Assembly (NCBI RefSeq): GCF_008801475.1 | Contig: NZ_VZPP01000012.1 | Span: 62,001 to 126,000, forward strand | Length of the DNA: 64,000 nucleotides | Direction: 5' to 3' | Origin: Pseudomonas moorei | GTDB lineage: Bacteria; Pseudomonadota; Gammaproteobacteria; Pseudomonadales; Pseudomonadaceae | Shown here: positions 25,164 through 34,275 of the stretch, piece by piece | Position numbering within the stretch: the stretch's first letter is position 1 | Layout: each line of letters starts with the position of its first letter | Made by a program: the position numbers and the translations under genes | The notes under the pieces: model-generated | The model's input: the letters and a program-made list of their open reading frames with translations, nothing else | What the model was told of the DNA's origin: nothing | Databases searched by the model: none

Positions 25164-26303
25164 TCAGGCAGGCACTGTCACCGCCTGTGATCTTTTAATG
25201 GTCTGATTCAAGCGTTTGTTGAACTCCAGCCAGGCCCCCAGCAACGCCATCAACCCCGCCCCCACCAGCGCCGTGAAGATCTGCATGGCGAAGGCATCGT
25301 CGGTCATCGCATTGACCATGTCCGCCAGGGGCGCCAGCAGCACGCCCAGGCAGAAGATTTCCAGGGAGAAACGACCCATGCGGCAACTTTGCCGGGCCAG
25401 CCAGTTTCGCGTCCAGCCGCTGTCGGGCAGCAGTTTTGCGGTGACGTAAGCCAGCGCCAGAAAGTGCAGCAGGCGCACGGGGGACAGGTTGGTCTTGCTG
25501 ATCGGGTACAACAGGTTACTCAGGCTGGCCGGCATCAGCGCGTCGTGGATCTGCGGCCAGCGCCATAACACCGTCAGCACGCCCGCGACCACAACGTATG
25601 CCGCTGCCGTCATGAACAATGGCTGGCGAATCAAAGGTCGGGGCTCGGACAAGCGCGGGCGCTGTGAGTGAATCGCCGCCGCACCACCGAGCACGAACAG
25701 CAACTGCCAGGCGACAGGGTTGAAGTACCACACGCCGTCCTTGATGGCGGCCAGGTTCCAGCCCAGCCACTGCGCCAGCAGGTACACCGTCAATGACGCC
25801 GCCACCACCGCCCAGGGCTTGCGCACCAGCAGCGGCAGCACCAGCGGTAACCCGGCCAGCAGTACGATGTACAGCGGCAGCGGGTCCATCAGGTTTGGTT
25901 TGAAGCGCAGCAGCAGTTCATCGATCAGGGCCTGTTGCGGGCTGGCGATGAAGTGGTGCATGCCCATTTCCTCCACCAGATCCCGGGTCTCCACGTGACT
26001 GTTGGCGAAGAACACAATGCCCATCAGCATCGCCAGCAGGAAAATATGCACCACGTAGAGCACCCAGGCCCGGCGCAGGATCTTCACGCAGGTGATCAGA
26101 AATCCCTCGCGCGCGAGAATTTTGCCGTAGGCCAGCACCGCCGCAAAACCGGCCAGAAACACGAAGACTTCGGCAGCATCGCTAAAACCGAAGTTACGCA
26201 GAGTGATTTGACCCAGAGGGTTGTGGGGCACGTGATCCCAGAAAATGAAGATCAGTGCCAGGCCACGAAAAAAGTCGATCCGGGGATCGCGCTCTAACGT
26301 CAT
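25164..26303 (-). CDS. opgC: OpgC-family membrane acyltransferase (periplasmic glucan modification)
   Basis: The ~379-aa inner-membrane protein has about ten hydrophobic segments and the OpgC/acyltransferase-3-like start RDPRIDFFRGLALIFIFWDH, followed by FSDAAEVFVFLAGFAAVLAYG. OpgC proteins succinylate osmoregulated periplasmic glucans. I chose the ATG at 26303 (MTLERDPRIDFFRG) because the family starts at this conserved block; the in-frame upstream ATG at 26411 adds 36 residues without hydrophobic character. opgD, for the same glucans, lies at 61.7 kb. The gene is divergent from the gtrABC-like operon. Confidence 0.85.
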   Translation of the reverse strand: MTLERDPRIDFFRGLALIFIFWDHVPHNPLGQITLRNFGFSDAAEVFVFLAGFAAVLAYGKILAREGFLITCVKILRRAWVLYVVHIFLLAMLMGIVFFANSHVETRDLVEEMGMHHFIASPQQALIDELLLRFKPNLMDPLPLYIVLLAGLPLVLPLLVRKPWAVVAASLTVYLLAQWLGWNLAAIKDGVWYFNPVAWQLLFVLGGAAAIHSQRPRLSEPRPLIRQPLFMTAAAYVVVAGVLTVLWRWPQIHDALMPASLSNLLYPISKTNLSPVRLLHFLALAYVTAKLLPDSGWTRNWLARQSCRMGRFSLEIFCLGVLLAPLADMVNAMTDDAFAMQIFTALVGAGLMALLGAWLEFNKRLNQTIKRSQAVTVPA

Positions 26304-26552
26304 GACATCAGGCTCTTGAACGGGTGTTGAACAAAGGAGTCCGGGAGGGGCGAAAGGTTGCGCCCGCACATCGGCGGCGCGCAGGGTGGCGTGATTCGCC
26401 GGTAAATGCAAAGGCGGGATATTTCGGAATGTCTCGTGGCGCGGTGGCAGCGTTTAACCGCTGGTCTGAAAGGCTGCAATACCTGTGATTTCTGACAGTA
26501 GACAAGCTCAAATGACTGTGGATGTACCAGGTTCCAACACAGGGTTGTCAGC

Positions 26553-26927
26553 ATGAGACGGGTGTGGAAAGGCTTGTCCAGCTACACGGTGATTGGCGTT
26601 GCAAACACGTTGATTCACTGGCAGATCTTTTTCCTGCTCAGCGTGGCGGCCGGTTTGACTCAGGCTGCCAGCAATCTTGCGGCCTTCTGCGTGGCGGCCT
26701 CGTTTTCCTTCTACATGAATGCGCTCTACACCTTCGATGCCAAGGCCTCCGTGGGCGGTTATCTGTTGTTTCTTGTGGCGATGGGCGCGCTGAGCCTGGG
26801 CGTCGGGCACCTCGGTGACGCATGGCGGCTGCACGGCCTGCTGACCGTGGCGCTGTTTTCGGCGTTAAGCCTGGTGTTCGGCTTCCTGTTTTCCAAGTAC
26901 GTGGTGTTTCGCGAGCGTGAAGCATGA
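26553..26927 (+). CDS. GtrA-family membrane flippase
   Basis: The 124-aa protein has four hydrophobic segments and the GtrA signatures YTVIGVANTLIHWQIFFLL, AAFCVAASFSFYMNALYTF and the C-terminal FSKYVVFRER. GtrA proteins flip undecaprenyl-linked glucose into the periplasm for O-antigen decoration. The stop overlaps the next gene, a glycosyltransferase, by 4 bases. AGGG lies 9 bases upstream of the ATG. Confidence 0.9.
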   Translation: MRRVWKGLSSYTVIGVANTLIHWQIFFLLSVAAGLTQAASNLAAFCVAASFSFYMNALYTFDAKASVGGYLLFLVAMGALSLGVGHLGDAWRLHGLLTVALFSALSLVFGFLFSKYVVFREREA

Positions 26928-27865
26928 AAGTGTCGCTCATCGTCCCGGTATTCAATGAAGAACAGGCGATCAACCTGTTTTACCAGGCGGTGCGTCGTGA
27001 ATTGAGGCTTGACCGGACCGAAGTGGAGATCGTCTTCATCAATGATGGCAGCTCAGACCTTACGGGCGAGCAGGCCACAGCCCTGGCGCAGGCGGACGAT
27101 CAGGTCATGCTGATCAATTTCTCGCGCAATTTCGGCAAGGAGCCCGCCCTGTTCGCCGGCCTGGAATATGCCACCGGCGATGCGGTGATCCCGATGGACG
27201 TCGACCTGCAGGACCCGATCAGCGTCATTCCCTTGTTGATCGAGCAATGGCAAAAGGGCGCCGATGTGGTGCTGGCCAAGCGTCGCAATCGGGCCACCGA
27301 CAGTTATCTGAAACGCCACAGTGCCTCGCTGTTCTACCACCTGTTGAACCGGATTTCGTACACCCGGATCGAAGAGAACGTCGGTGACTTCCGCCTCATG
27401 GACCGCAAGGTGGTCGACGTGATTCGCGCCTTGCCCGAGCACCAGTTGTTCATGAAGGGCGTGCTGTCGTGGGCCGGGTTCAACAGTGTCGTGGTGGAAT
27501 ACGAGCGGGCCAGGCGGGTGGCGGGGGACAGCAAGTTCAACGGCTGGAAGCTGTGGAACCTGGCACTGGAAGGCGTGACTTCGTTCAGCACTGTGCCATT
27601 GCGCTTATGGACGTACGTCGGTGGCTGCGTGTCGATCTTCGCCGTGCTGTACGCGGTGTACATGGTGCTGGACAAGATTTTCTTCGGCAACAGCGTGCCC
27701 GGTTATCCGTCCTTGATGACCGCCATTCTGTTTCTTGGCGGTGTGCAGTTGATCGGCATCGGCGTCCTCGGTGAATACATCGGCCGAATCTACATCGAGT
27801 CCAAGCACCGGCCGCGCTATGTGGTCAAAGACATCGTCGGCGGCAAAAGCCGGCATGGGCCTTAG
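26924..27865 (+). CDS. GtrB-type bactoprenol glycosyltransferase (GT2)
   Basis: The 313-aa protein should load a sugar onto undecaprenyl phosphate at the inner membrane. The GT2 domain holds VSLIVPVFNEEQAINLFYQA, VFINDGSSDLTGEQATAL with the nucleotide-binding Asp, PMDVDLQDP (DxD-like metal site) and FRLMDRKVVDVIRALPEHQ. Two C-terminal membrane segments lie at about 232-255 and 265-288. Overlaps of 4 bases with the flippase gene and about 11 bases with the next gene make a translationally coupled operon. Confidence 0.93.
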   Translation: MKVSLIVPVFNEEQAINLFYQAVRRELRLDRTEVEIVFINDGSSDLTGEQATALAQADDQVMLINFSRNFGKEPALFAGLEYATGDAVIPMDVDLQDPISVIPLLIEQWQKGADVVLAKRRNRATDSYLKRHSASLFYHLLNRISYTRIEENVGDFRLMDRKVVDVIRALPEHQLFMKGVLSWAGFNSVVVEYERARRVAGDSKFNGWKLWNLALEGVTSFSTVPLRLWTYVGGCVSIFAVLYAVYMVLDKIFFGNSVPGYPSLMTAILFLGGVQLIGIGVLGEYIGRIYIESKHRPRYVVKDIVGGKSRHGP

Positions 27866-29375
27866 CATGGGCAGATTCAGTGATTTCTTCGTCAGGGAAC
27901 TCGGACGCCGACAGGTCTGGCTGTTTTTCCTGCTGGCGACCTTTTTGTATGTGTTGCCGCTGATCCTGGCGGATTACCCCTACATTGATGACAACTGGCG
28001 CTCGCTGTCGGCGGGGATGGCCTGGGCCGAAGAGGGGCGGCTGTTCGCCGAGCTGTTCTACAACCTGCTGACCTTCAGCAACGCCGCGCCGAACATCTTT
28101 CCGTTGCCGCTGTTGATCGCGACCGTGGCCATGGCCTCGGCACTGACCAGCCTGACCTTTCATTACTTCCGTCAACCGACGGTCGCCAGCTGTCTGGTGC
28201 TGTTGCCACTCTGGTACAACCCGTTCTTCCTGCAAAACCTGTCCTATCACTACGATGGCCCGATCATGGTCCTGAGCGTGGTGGCGGTGATCTACGCCAT
28301 CACCTTTCGCCACCCCTCGCGCAATGTGCAATGGCTGGTGCCGTCATTCCTGATTGCACTGGCGCTCGGGCTGTATCAGGTGAGCCTCAATGTGTTTCTC
28401 GGCCTGTGTTGCCTGGAGGTACTGCGGGCCGCCAACGACAAAGTGGCCTGGCCGCAGTGGGGCGGTCTGATCGGCTGGAAGCTCGCTCAGGTCATGCTGG
28501 GCTGGCTGATCTACGGCGTCAGCGCCTACCCCTTCATGGGAGAGAGGCGCACGCAGTTGCTGAACTGGGGCGCGCATCCCTGGCTGCAAATCCAGATCAA
28601 CATCGGTCGGGTGCTGGAAAAGGTGGTGTTGCTGTTCCATGGCGGATTTGCCTGGGTGTTCGCCGGGTTGTTGCTGTGCGCCATTGTCGGTGCGGTTCAC
28701 CTGGGTTCACGGGTTGTGCAGCGTCCGGACAGTGGGCCGGCGAAATGGTTGATCGGTCTGCTGTGTTTACTGTGCGTGCCCATCGTGCTGCTGTTGGTGT
28801 CGGGGGTTGCGCTGTTTTTCCGCGACTTCAACGAAGGCGCCAGAACCTTGATGGGTTTCGCCGTCTTGCTGGTGCTGATGTTCTACCTGGCTCATCTGGC
28901 ACTGGCACCCCTGCACGAGCGATTGCCGGTGCTGCTGGTGGTGCCGCTGGTGGCGATGCTGTCACTGTCGTTCGCCTATGGCCGGGTACTGACGCTGCAG
29001 AAAACCTTCGCCAGCAGCGCGCTGTACAGCCTTGAGTACGACATCGCCAGCCATCGGGCATTGCGCGAGGCCAAGCGCATCTACCTGTCGGTGACTTATT
29101 CCGATCATTGGCTGGCGGGGGCCGCGGGCTCGTTCAAGCACATGCCGGTGTTGCACTATCTGCTGAATACCGACTTCTTCATGCTGGCCGAAAACCTGCC
29201 CACGGTGGGCATCACCAACGTGGTTGCGGAGAAGGAACGACGTAACGCGACGAAGGTGGGGTATCAAGGCTTTCCCGCTTTGGTGGAGAGCCAGTTCTAC
29301 CGGATCTACCTGATCGGTGATTACGGCTTTATCGTGATGAAAGAACCGGCCCCGATCAAAACGCTTCGTTGGTGA
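27855..29375 (+). CDS. GtrII-like membrane glucosyltransferase (O-antigen modifying, GtrC position)
   Basis: The ~506-aa protein has about ten hydrophobic segments and matches the layout of Gtr type II glucosyltransferases that transfer the lipid-linked sugar to O-antigen: ADYPYIDDNWRSLSAGMAW in the first periplasmic loop with acidic residues, LLPLWYNPFFLQNLSYHYD, and AKRIYLSVTYSDHWLAG near the end. The acceptor is not predictable. The start may be 27855 or 27867; both overlap or adjoin the glycosyltransferase stop. Third genes of gtr clusters usually differ between strains and set the serotype. Confidence 0.8.
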   Translation: MGLSMGRFSDFFVRELGRRQVWLFFLLATFLYVLPLILADYPYIDDNWRSLSAGMAWAEEGRLFAELFYNLLTFSNAAPNIFPLPLLIATVAMASALTSLTFHYFRQPTVASCLVLLPLWYNPFFLQNLSYHYDGPIMVLSVVAVIYAITFRHPSRNVQWLVPSFLIALALGLYQVSLNVFLGLCCLEVLRAANDKVAWPQWGGLIGWKLAQVMLGWLIYGVSAYPFMGERRTQLLNWGAHPWLQIQINIGRVLEKVVLLFHGGFAWVFAGLLLCAIVGAVHLGSRVVQRPDSGPAKWLIGLLCLLCVPIVLLLVSGVALFFRDFNEGARTLMGFAVLLVLMFYLAHLALAPLHERLPVLLVVPLVAMLSLSFAYGRVLTLQKTFASSALYSLEYDIASHRALREAKRIYLSVTYSDHWLAGAAGSFKHMPVLHYLLNTDFFMLAENLPTVGITNVVAEKERRNATKVGYQGFPALVESQFYRIYLIGDYGFIVMKEPAPIKTLRW

Positions 29376-29399
29376 AGCGCAGTGACGAGGCCGTGGCGG

Positions 29400-30962
29400 T
29401 CAGGCAGCCGCGACCTCATTGGGTTCGAAACTGTCGGCCCGCGCCATTTGCCACATCCGCGAGTAAAACTCGCCGTTCACTTCTCCGGTCAGCAATTCGC
29501 CCGGCTTCAGGAACACATGCAGCTGCGAGAACAGTTTGATCTCGGTCGCCGACATGCGCCGCACCAAGTGCCTGGCCGACAACTGCGACGGATGCTCGAG
29601 GCCGGCGGCGGCGAGCATCTCGGCCAGGCCCTTGAGGGTGTTGCGGTGGAAGTTGTAGACGCGCTGGGCTTTGTCCGGCACAACCAGCGCCCGTTGGCGC
29701 AAGGTGTCCTGGGTGGCAAACATGAAGCCACGCGCCGAGTTGGCCCAGTCGGCACCGATGGCCAGGACGCTGGCGATATCGAAGGCGCTGACGATCTTGC
29801 CGCTGGCGCCGAGTTTGATCTTGTCCCGCAGGTTCAGGCCCACCAGGGTGTTGTGCACGAACAGCAGCCCTTCGCGCATCGGCACGCCGATGTGGTCGGT
29901 GAACTCGACGGGCGCAGCGCCAGTGCCGCCTTCCTTGCCGTCGACCACGATGAAGTCCGGGAGGATGCCGGTTTCCAGCATGGCCTTGGCGATCCCCATG
30001 AACTCCCACGGATGACCGAGGCAGAACTTGAAGCCCACCGGTTTGCCGCCGGACAGTTCACGCAACTGCTGGATGAAATGCATCATTTCGATTGGCGTGG
30101 AAAACGCGCTGTGGCGTGACGGCGAGATGCAGTCTTCGCCCATCTGGATGCCGCGGGTATCGGCGATCTCCTGGGTGACCTTGTGTTTGGGCAGAATCCC
30201 GCCGTGGCCCGGTTTGGCGCCCTGGCTCATCTTGATTTCGATCATCCGCACCTGTGGCGTCTGCGCCTGCGCGGCGAAGCGTTCCGGGTCGAAACGCCCG
30301 TCCGGGGTGCGGCAACCGAAATAGCCGCTGCCCAGTTCCCAGGTCAGGTCGCCGCCGTGTTCGCGGTGATACGGACTGATGCTGCCCTCGCCGGTGTCGT
30401 GGGCGAAATTGCCGAGTTTGGCGCCCTGGTTCAACGCGCGAATGGCGTTGGCGCTGAGCGAGCCGAAGCTCATGGCCGAAATGTTGAACACCGACGCCGA
30501 ATACGGCTGGGTGCATTGCGGGCCGCCGACCATCACGCGAAAACCGCTGGGGTCGCTCAGCGGCGCCGGACGCATGGAATGGCCGATGAACTCGAAACCC
30601 GACTGATACACGTCGATCAGGGTGCCGAACGGCTTGTCGGCGCTTTCATTTTTGGCGCGGGAGTAGACCAGCGAACGCTGGGCCCGGGAAAAGGGCAGGG
30701 CGTCGCTGTCGGATTCGAGCAGGTACTGGCGGATTTCCGGGCGAATGGCTTCGACCAGGTAACGAATATTGCCGAGGATCGGGTAATTACGGCGCACCGC
30801 GTGCGGGCTTTGCAGCAAATCGAAAACACCGATCAGGCTGAGTACGCCCGTGACAGCGGTGATCGGCCACAGCCAGTCGTGTTCGAGAAAGGGTAGGCTG
30901 GCGAGGGTGAATATCACGCAGACGGCAAAGAAGGCGTAGCGGCTCAGCAGTGACAGGCTCAT
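29400..30962 (-). CDS. FMN-binding glutamate synthase family protein (GltS_FMN)
   Basis: The 520-aa protein has two N-terminal hydrophobic segments (residues ~10-45) and then the FMN/Fe-S synthase domain of glutamate synthase: FNISAMSFGSLSANAIRALN, DTGEGSISPYHREHGGDL, SQGAKPGHGGILPKHKVTQE, DGKEGGTGAAPVEFTDH and GADWANSARGFMFATQ. It lacks the amidotransferase and GXGXG domains of GltB, so it cannot be an ordinary GOGAT large subunit; the natural electron donor and substrate are unknown. It stands alone with no gltD-like partner nearby. Confidence 0.9.
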   Translation of the reverse strand: MSLSLLSRYAFFAVCVIFTLASLPFLEHDWLWPITAVTGVLSLIGVFDLLQSPHAVRRNYPILGNIRYLVEAIRPEIRQYLLESDSDALPFSRAQRSLVYSRAKNESADKPFGTLIDVYQSGFEFIGHSMRPAPLSDPSGFRVMVGGPQCTQPYSASVFNISAMSFGSLSANAIRALNQGAKLGNFAHDTGEGSISPYHREHGGDLTWELGSGYFGCRTPDGRFDPERFAAQAQTPQVRMIEIKMSQGAKPGHGGILPKHKVTQEIADTRGIQMGEDCISPSRHSAFSTPIEMMHFIQQLRELSGGKPVGFKFCLGHPWEFMGIAKAMLETGILPDFIVVDGKEGGTGAAPVEFTDHIGVPMREGLLFVHNTLVGLNLRDKIKLGASGKIVSAFDIASVLAIGADWANSARGFMFATQDTLRQRALVVPDKAQRVYNFHRNTLKGLAEMLAAAGLEHPSQLSARHLVRRMSATEIKLFSQLHVFLKPGELLTGEVNGEFYSRMWQMARADSFEPNEVAAA

Positions 30963-31010
30963 ACGGTTTCCTTGGGTTCGGACTCAATTATTCGGCTAAA
31001 CGCAAATCAC

Positions 31011-31110
31011 TGTAGGCGCGAGCCTGCTGGCGATTATCCAGAGAACACCACGGGGCATCAGGTTCCCCGCGTTGTCGTTCACGATCATCGCGAGCAGGCT
31101 CGCTCCTATG
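31011..31110. repeat. REP-type palindrome pair
   Basis: TGTAGGCGCGAGCCTGCTGG and the inverse ATCGCGAGCAGGCTCGCTCC flank ~50 bases between two minus-strand genes. Confidence 0.78.
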
Positions 31111-31131
31111 GAAAAGCATTTCAGTGTTATG

Positions 31132-31932
31132 TCAGGCATTTTGTGCCTGCAGAAAAATCGAAAACAGCTCGGACTGGGACTTGATCCCGAGCTTGCTGTA
31201 CATGTGTTTCTTGTGGACCTTCACGGTTTCGATGGAAATTTCCAGTTTGCGGGCGATTTCCTTGCTGGAGCAACCGCTGAGCATCAAGCGACCGACATCC
31301 AGCTCCCTGGCGGTCAACTGCGCGCCTTTGAGTTGCTGCACCGACGCTTCCAGTTGCACGCGCCAGTCGCCTTGTACCGGGGCCGGCGCAAGCGCGACCA
31401 CTTCGTTGATTTCATAGGGTAGACGCTGGCGCAACAGGCCAAGCACCCACGGCTGGATCAGCGACAGCAAGGCAATCTGCCCGGCACTGAAGCGCCGCTT
31501 GCTGCCCAGGGACAGGCACAGCGTGCGGTCGCCTTCGAGCTGGCAATTAAACTGGATTTCGTCCGCCACGACATTCACACGAAAGTAGCGTTGATAGTAT
31601 TCGGTGAGTTCGAAATGCTCGGGCGCCACTTCCGACAGGCGATACAACCCGGTGCGCGATTGTTCGCGGCAGGCGATGTAGAACGGGTCGAGCAGGTACA
31701 GCCCGCGCAGGTAATCCTGAAACAACTGATCGGGGCCGCCGTCTTCGCCAGGGCATTCGGCGAACACCTGCGGGTGTTGATCGGCGCTGAACAGCAGGGC
31801 CACCCAGCTGTCGCACGGCACGTACTGATCCAGCAAACGCACCAGTTGCGTCCAGAAATTGGGCTTGTCCAGGGCGTCGATCAGGTGCCCGACCGAACGG
31901 TGCCAGGCGATGTCGTCCAACGAGAGTGTCAT
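31132..31932 (-). CDS. LuxR-family transcriptional regulator
   Basis: The 266-aa protein has a C-terminal LuxR-type helix-turn-helix at about residues 200-260 (LTARELDVGRLMLSGCSSKE, ARKLEISIETVKVHKKHMYS, KLGIKSQSELF). The N-terminal ~180 residues resemble no autoinducer-binding domain that I can recognise: the acyl-homoserine-lactone pocket Trp/Tyr/Asp pattern is not clear, so the ligand is unknown. It is divergent from the carbon-nitrogen hydrolase gene at 32059, with a 126-base gap, so regulation of that gene is likely. Confidence 0.85.
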   Translation of the reverse strand: MTLSLDDIAWHRSVGHLIDALDKPNFWTQLVRLLDQYVPCDSWVALLFSADQHPQVFAECPGEDGGPDQLFQDYLRGLYLLDPFYIACREQSRTGLYRLSEVAPEHFELTEYYQRYFRVNVVADEIQFNCQLEGDRTLCLSLGSKRRFSAGQIALLSLIQPWVLGLLRQRLPYEINEVVALAPAPVQGDWRVQLEASVQQLKGAQLTARELDVGRLMLSGCSSKEIARKLEISIETVKVHKKHMYSKLGIKSQSELFSIFLQAQNA

Positions 31933-32058
31933 GCCTCTACCCCTATCGTGTTACCCCAGCGGCGTAATTCCCCGCCTGCGTGCTTGCTGCGCATACTGGC
32001 GCACAGACAGCGACCGGGCAATCTTTGTGCCGCCCGGCATCCATGACAAGGAATCCCC

Positions 32059-32880
32059 ATGAAGGTCGAACTCGCCCAACTGGCGGGCCGTGACAACGAC
32101 ACGGCTTACAACCTCGAACGCGCTCTGGCGGCGATCAATGCCTGCGCCGCCGATACACAACTGATCCTGTTCCCGGAAAGCCATTTGATGGGCTTCCCGT
32201 CGGCCGAATCCGTGGCCGAGATCGCCGAGCCGCTGGACGGTCCGAGCGTCAGCGCCATTGTCGCCGCCGCCCGTGAACGCAAGATTGCCGTGGTCATCGG
32301 CACCGCCGAGAACGACAACGGCCGTTTCTACAACACCACGCTGCTGATCACGCCCGAAGGCATCGCGCTGAAATATCGCAAGACGCACCTGTGGGCGTCG
32401 GATCGCGGCGTCTATGAGGCGGGCGACCGCTATGCCACTTGCCTGTGGAACGGCGTGCGCGTCGGCCTGCTGATTTGCTACGACATCGAATTCCCCGAAA
32501 CCGCCCGTGCCCTGGCGCAATTGGGCGCCGAGTTGCTGCTGGTCACCAACGGCAACATGGACCCCTACGGCCCGACCCACCGCACCGCGATCATGGCCCG
32601 CGCCCAGGAAAACCAGGCGTTTGCGCTGATGGTCAACCGCGTGGAAGCGGGCGATGGCGGCTTGCTGTTCGCCGGCGGCAGCGCGTTGGTGGATCCGCTG
32701 GGCACCTTGCTGTTCGAGGCCGGGCGCGAGGAAGGGCAGTTTGCGGTCGAGCTGGACCTGAACCGGTTGACGGCGGCACGCCAGGATTATCGGTATCTGG
32801 ATGATCAGCGGCTGAAGTTGCCGGGGGCGGTGGTTGAGCATGCATCCGGGTTGCGAGAGCTGCTGATACCGGCGCGTTGA
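32059..32880 (+). CDS. Carbon-nitrogen hydrolase (nitrilase superfamily)
   Basis: The 273-aa cytosolic enzyme has the three nitrilase-family catalytic residues: Glu40 (LILFPESHLMG), Lys108 (ALKYRKTHLW) and Cys140 (VGLLICYDIEFPE). It hydrolyses a C-N bond, most likely of an amide or N-carbamoyl compound; it is not a clear Nit1 or beta-ureidopropionase by length. AAGGAA lies 7 bases before the ATG. It is divergent from the LuxR regulator gene. Related pairs in pseudomonads are annotated only by family, so the substrate is open. Confidence 0.9.
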   Translation: MKVELAQLAGRDNDTAYNLERALAAINACAADTQLILFPESHLMGFPSAESVAEIAEPLDGPSVSAIVAAARERKIAVVIGTAENDNGRFYNTTLLITPEGIALKYRKTHLWASDRGVYEAGDRYATCLWNGVRVGLLICYDIEFPETARALAQLGAELLLVTNGNMDPYGPTHRTAIMARAQENQAFALMVNRVEAGDGGLLFAGGSALVDPLGTLLFEAGREEGQFAVELDLNRLTAARQDYRYLDDQRLKLPGAVVEHASGLRELLIPAR

Positions 32881-32908
32881 TCCGGATTCTTTGGCATCTG
32901 CCCTGGCG

Positions 32909-33005
32909 CCATCGCGAGCAAGCTCGCTACCACATTGGATCTGCGTGAGCCGTGCCCTTGTGATCAAACACATTCCCTTGTGGGAGCGAGCCTGCTCGCG
33001 ATGAG
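32909..33005. repeat. REP-type palindrome pair, opposite order
   Basis: Here the arms are back to back: GCCATCGCGAGCAAGCTCGC comes first and TGTGGGAGCGAGCCTGCTCG last, so the pair faces outward, unlike the other pairs. The rest of the 32.9-33.1 kb gap shows nothing else apart from a run of nine G at 33126-33134. Confidence 0.7.
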
Positions 33006-33146
33006 GCCCGGTCAAACGATACACCCCCACGACAATTCACTGTTTTCACCGCCATGAGCTACGGCCGCATGGCTTCCTCGTGGGTTGATGATGTGGCGAA
33101 GAGCAAAAACGGCGAACATCTTCTCGGGGGGGGGCGCCTTTTTCGT

Positions 33147-33617
33147 TCAAGCTTGAATAGCTTGCTGCTTCGCTCGCTTTTTGTCTTCGCGCTTCTGCTT
33201 GTCGCTCGCAAGGGCGTTGATGCAGTAGTTGACGTGGTAAAAGGTGAAAAGCACCGAAAATATCCGGTTTATTCGTGGCGCGAAATTGTGCTCAGTCAAG
33301 GCGTACGTCCTGAGTGCCGTTCTTACGCGGAAGCACCAATTGACGGTAATCAACCAGATCGCGACGGACCAGAATACTGTTAGCCAATGGGCGAAGGGGG
33401 CAACAAGGGGGACCAGAAAGGCCCCCATGCTGATGAAAGTCAGATACCCGACCAGAAAAGATGTACTCATGACCTTGATGCGAGTGACCTCTTCAATTGC
33501 TGTAGAGGTTTTGTACAGCCAGATATATGAATAGAGCCCCCATGTCACCAGAGACAAAAGAAAGAGATGAAATGTCTTGGTGTTGATTTTTTCTTTCAGC
33601 GTTGAGATGTCGGACAT
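33147..33617 (-). CDS. DUF4234 family membrane protein
   Basis: The 156-aa protein has four hydrophobic segments and the DUF4234 pattern FHLFLLSLVTWGLYSYIWLY and NRIFSVLFTFYHVNYCINAL. The end is strongly basic (DKQKREDKKRAKQQAIQA). Function unknown. The gene is visibly richer in A and T than its neighbours, which suggests it came by transfer. GGAAG lies 8 bases before the ATG. Confidence 0.85.
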   Translation of the reverse strand: MSDISTLKEKINTKTFHLFLLSLVTWGLYSYIWLYKTSTAIEEVTRIKVMSTSFLVGYLTFISMGAFLVPLVAPFAHWLTVFWSVAIWLITVNWCFRVRTALRTYALTEHNFAPRINRIFSVLFTFYHVNYCINALASDKQKREDKKRAKQQAIQA

Positions 33618-33809
33618 GCAAGGGCTTCCATAGGCTGCGAACGTGGCGGTGGACCGTTGAAAATCGGTACAACCACGCTACCAAAGTCGTTCGTGGGAAA
33701 TTTCCGGGCTAGCCAGCGGACCGTTCTGGTCCTTGGCGAGCCCCAGCCCTTGGCCGAGGCAAAAAGGCGTGGGATTCTTTACAGCCCTTACACGCACCCT
33801 TGGTCAGCA

Positions 33810-34253
33810 ATGTCTTTTCCTACTGATGCTTCTCTCATTGATTCCGCACTTATCCACATCGCCGCTGCCCTGCTGATCGGCCCCGACGGCCGTACCTTGC
33901 TGGTGCGCAAGCGCGGCACCGAGGCGTTCATGCAGCCGGGGGGCAAGATCGAAGTCGATGAACAACCGATTCATGCCCTGGCCCGTGAGTTGGACGAAGA
34001 GTTGGGATTGATCATCGATCCAGCGAGTGCGACTTTTCTCGGGCAGTTCTCGGCTCCGGCTGCCAACGAGCCGGGTTTTGTCGTACAGGCGGAAATCTTT
34101 CTGCTGACCATTGATGCCGAAGTTTCCCCGGCAGCAGAGATCGAAGAAGTGATCTGGATCGACCCGGCCACCAACGGCAACGTCATCCTGGCGCCATTGA
34201 CACGGGACCTGATCCTGCCGTTTTATCGGGCTTCGCTGACCGCAATCGCCTGA
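33810..34253 (+). CDS. Nudix hydrolase
   Basis: The ~147-aa protein carries a full Nudix box: G-x5-E-x7-RE-x2-EE-x-G, read as GGKIEVDE followed by ALARELDEELGL, around residues 50-75. It should hydrolyse a nucleoside diphosphate derivative. The frame continues upstream to 33657, but that part has no family features, so I take the ATG at 33810 (MSFPTDASLIDSALIHIAA). The LysE exporter and acetyltransferase genes follow on the same strand with 22- and 2-base gaps, an operon-like order. Confidence 0.85.
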   Translation: MSFPTDASLIDSALIHIAAALLIGPDGRTLLVRKRGTEAFMQPGGKIEVDEQPIHALARELDEELGLIIDPASATFLGQFSAPAANEPGFVVQAEIFLLTIDAEVSPAAEIEEVIWIDPATNGNVILAPLTRDLILPFYRASLTAIA

Positions 34254-34275
34254 TCATCCACGCCAAGGAACCGCC

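Noticed and set aside
26304..26552. Phage attachment site beside gtrABC
   Set aside because: No tRNA, integrase or direct repeat is visible; the gap looks like an ordinary divergent promoter region.
33054..33383. A 109-codon plus-strand frame antisense to the DUF4234 gene
   Set aside because: It has no Shine-Dalgarno or family pattern, while the opposite strand encodes a recognised DUF4234 protein.
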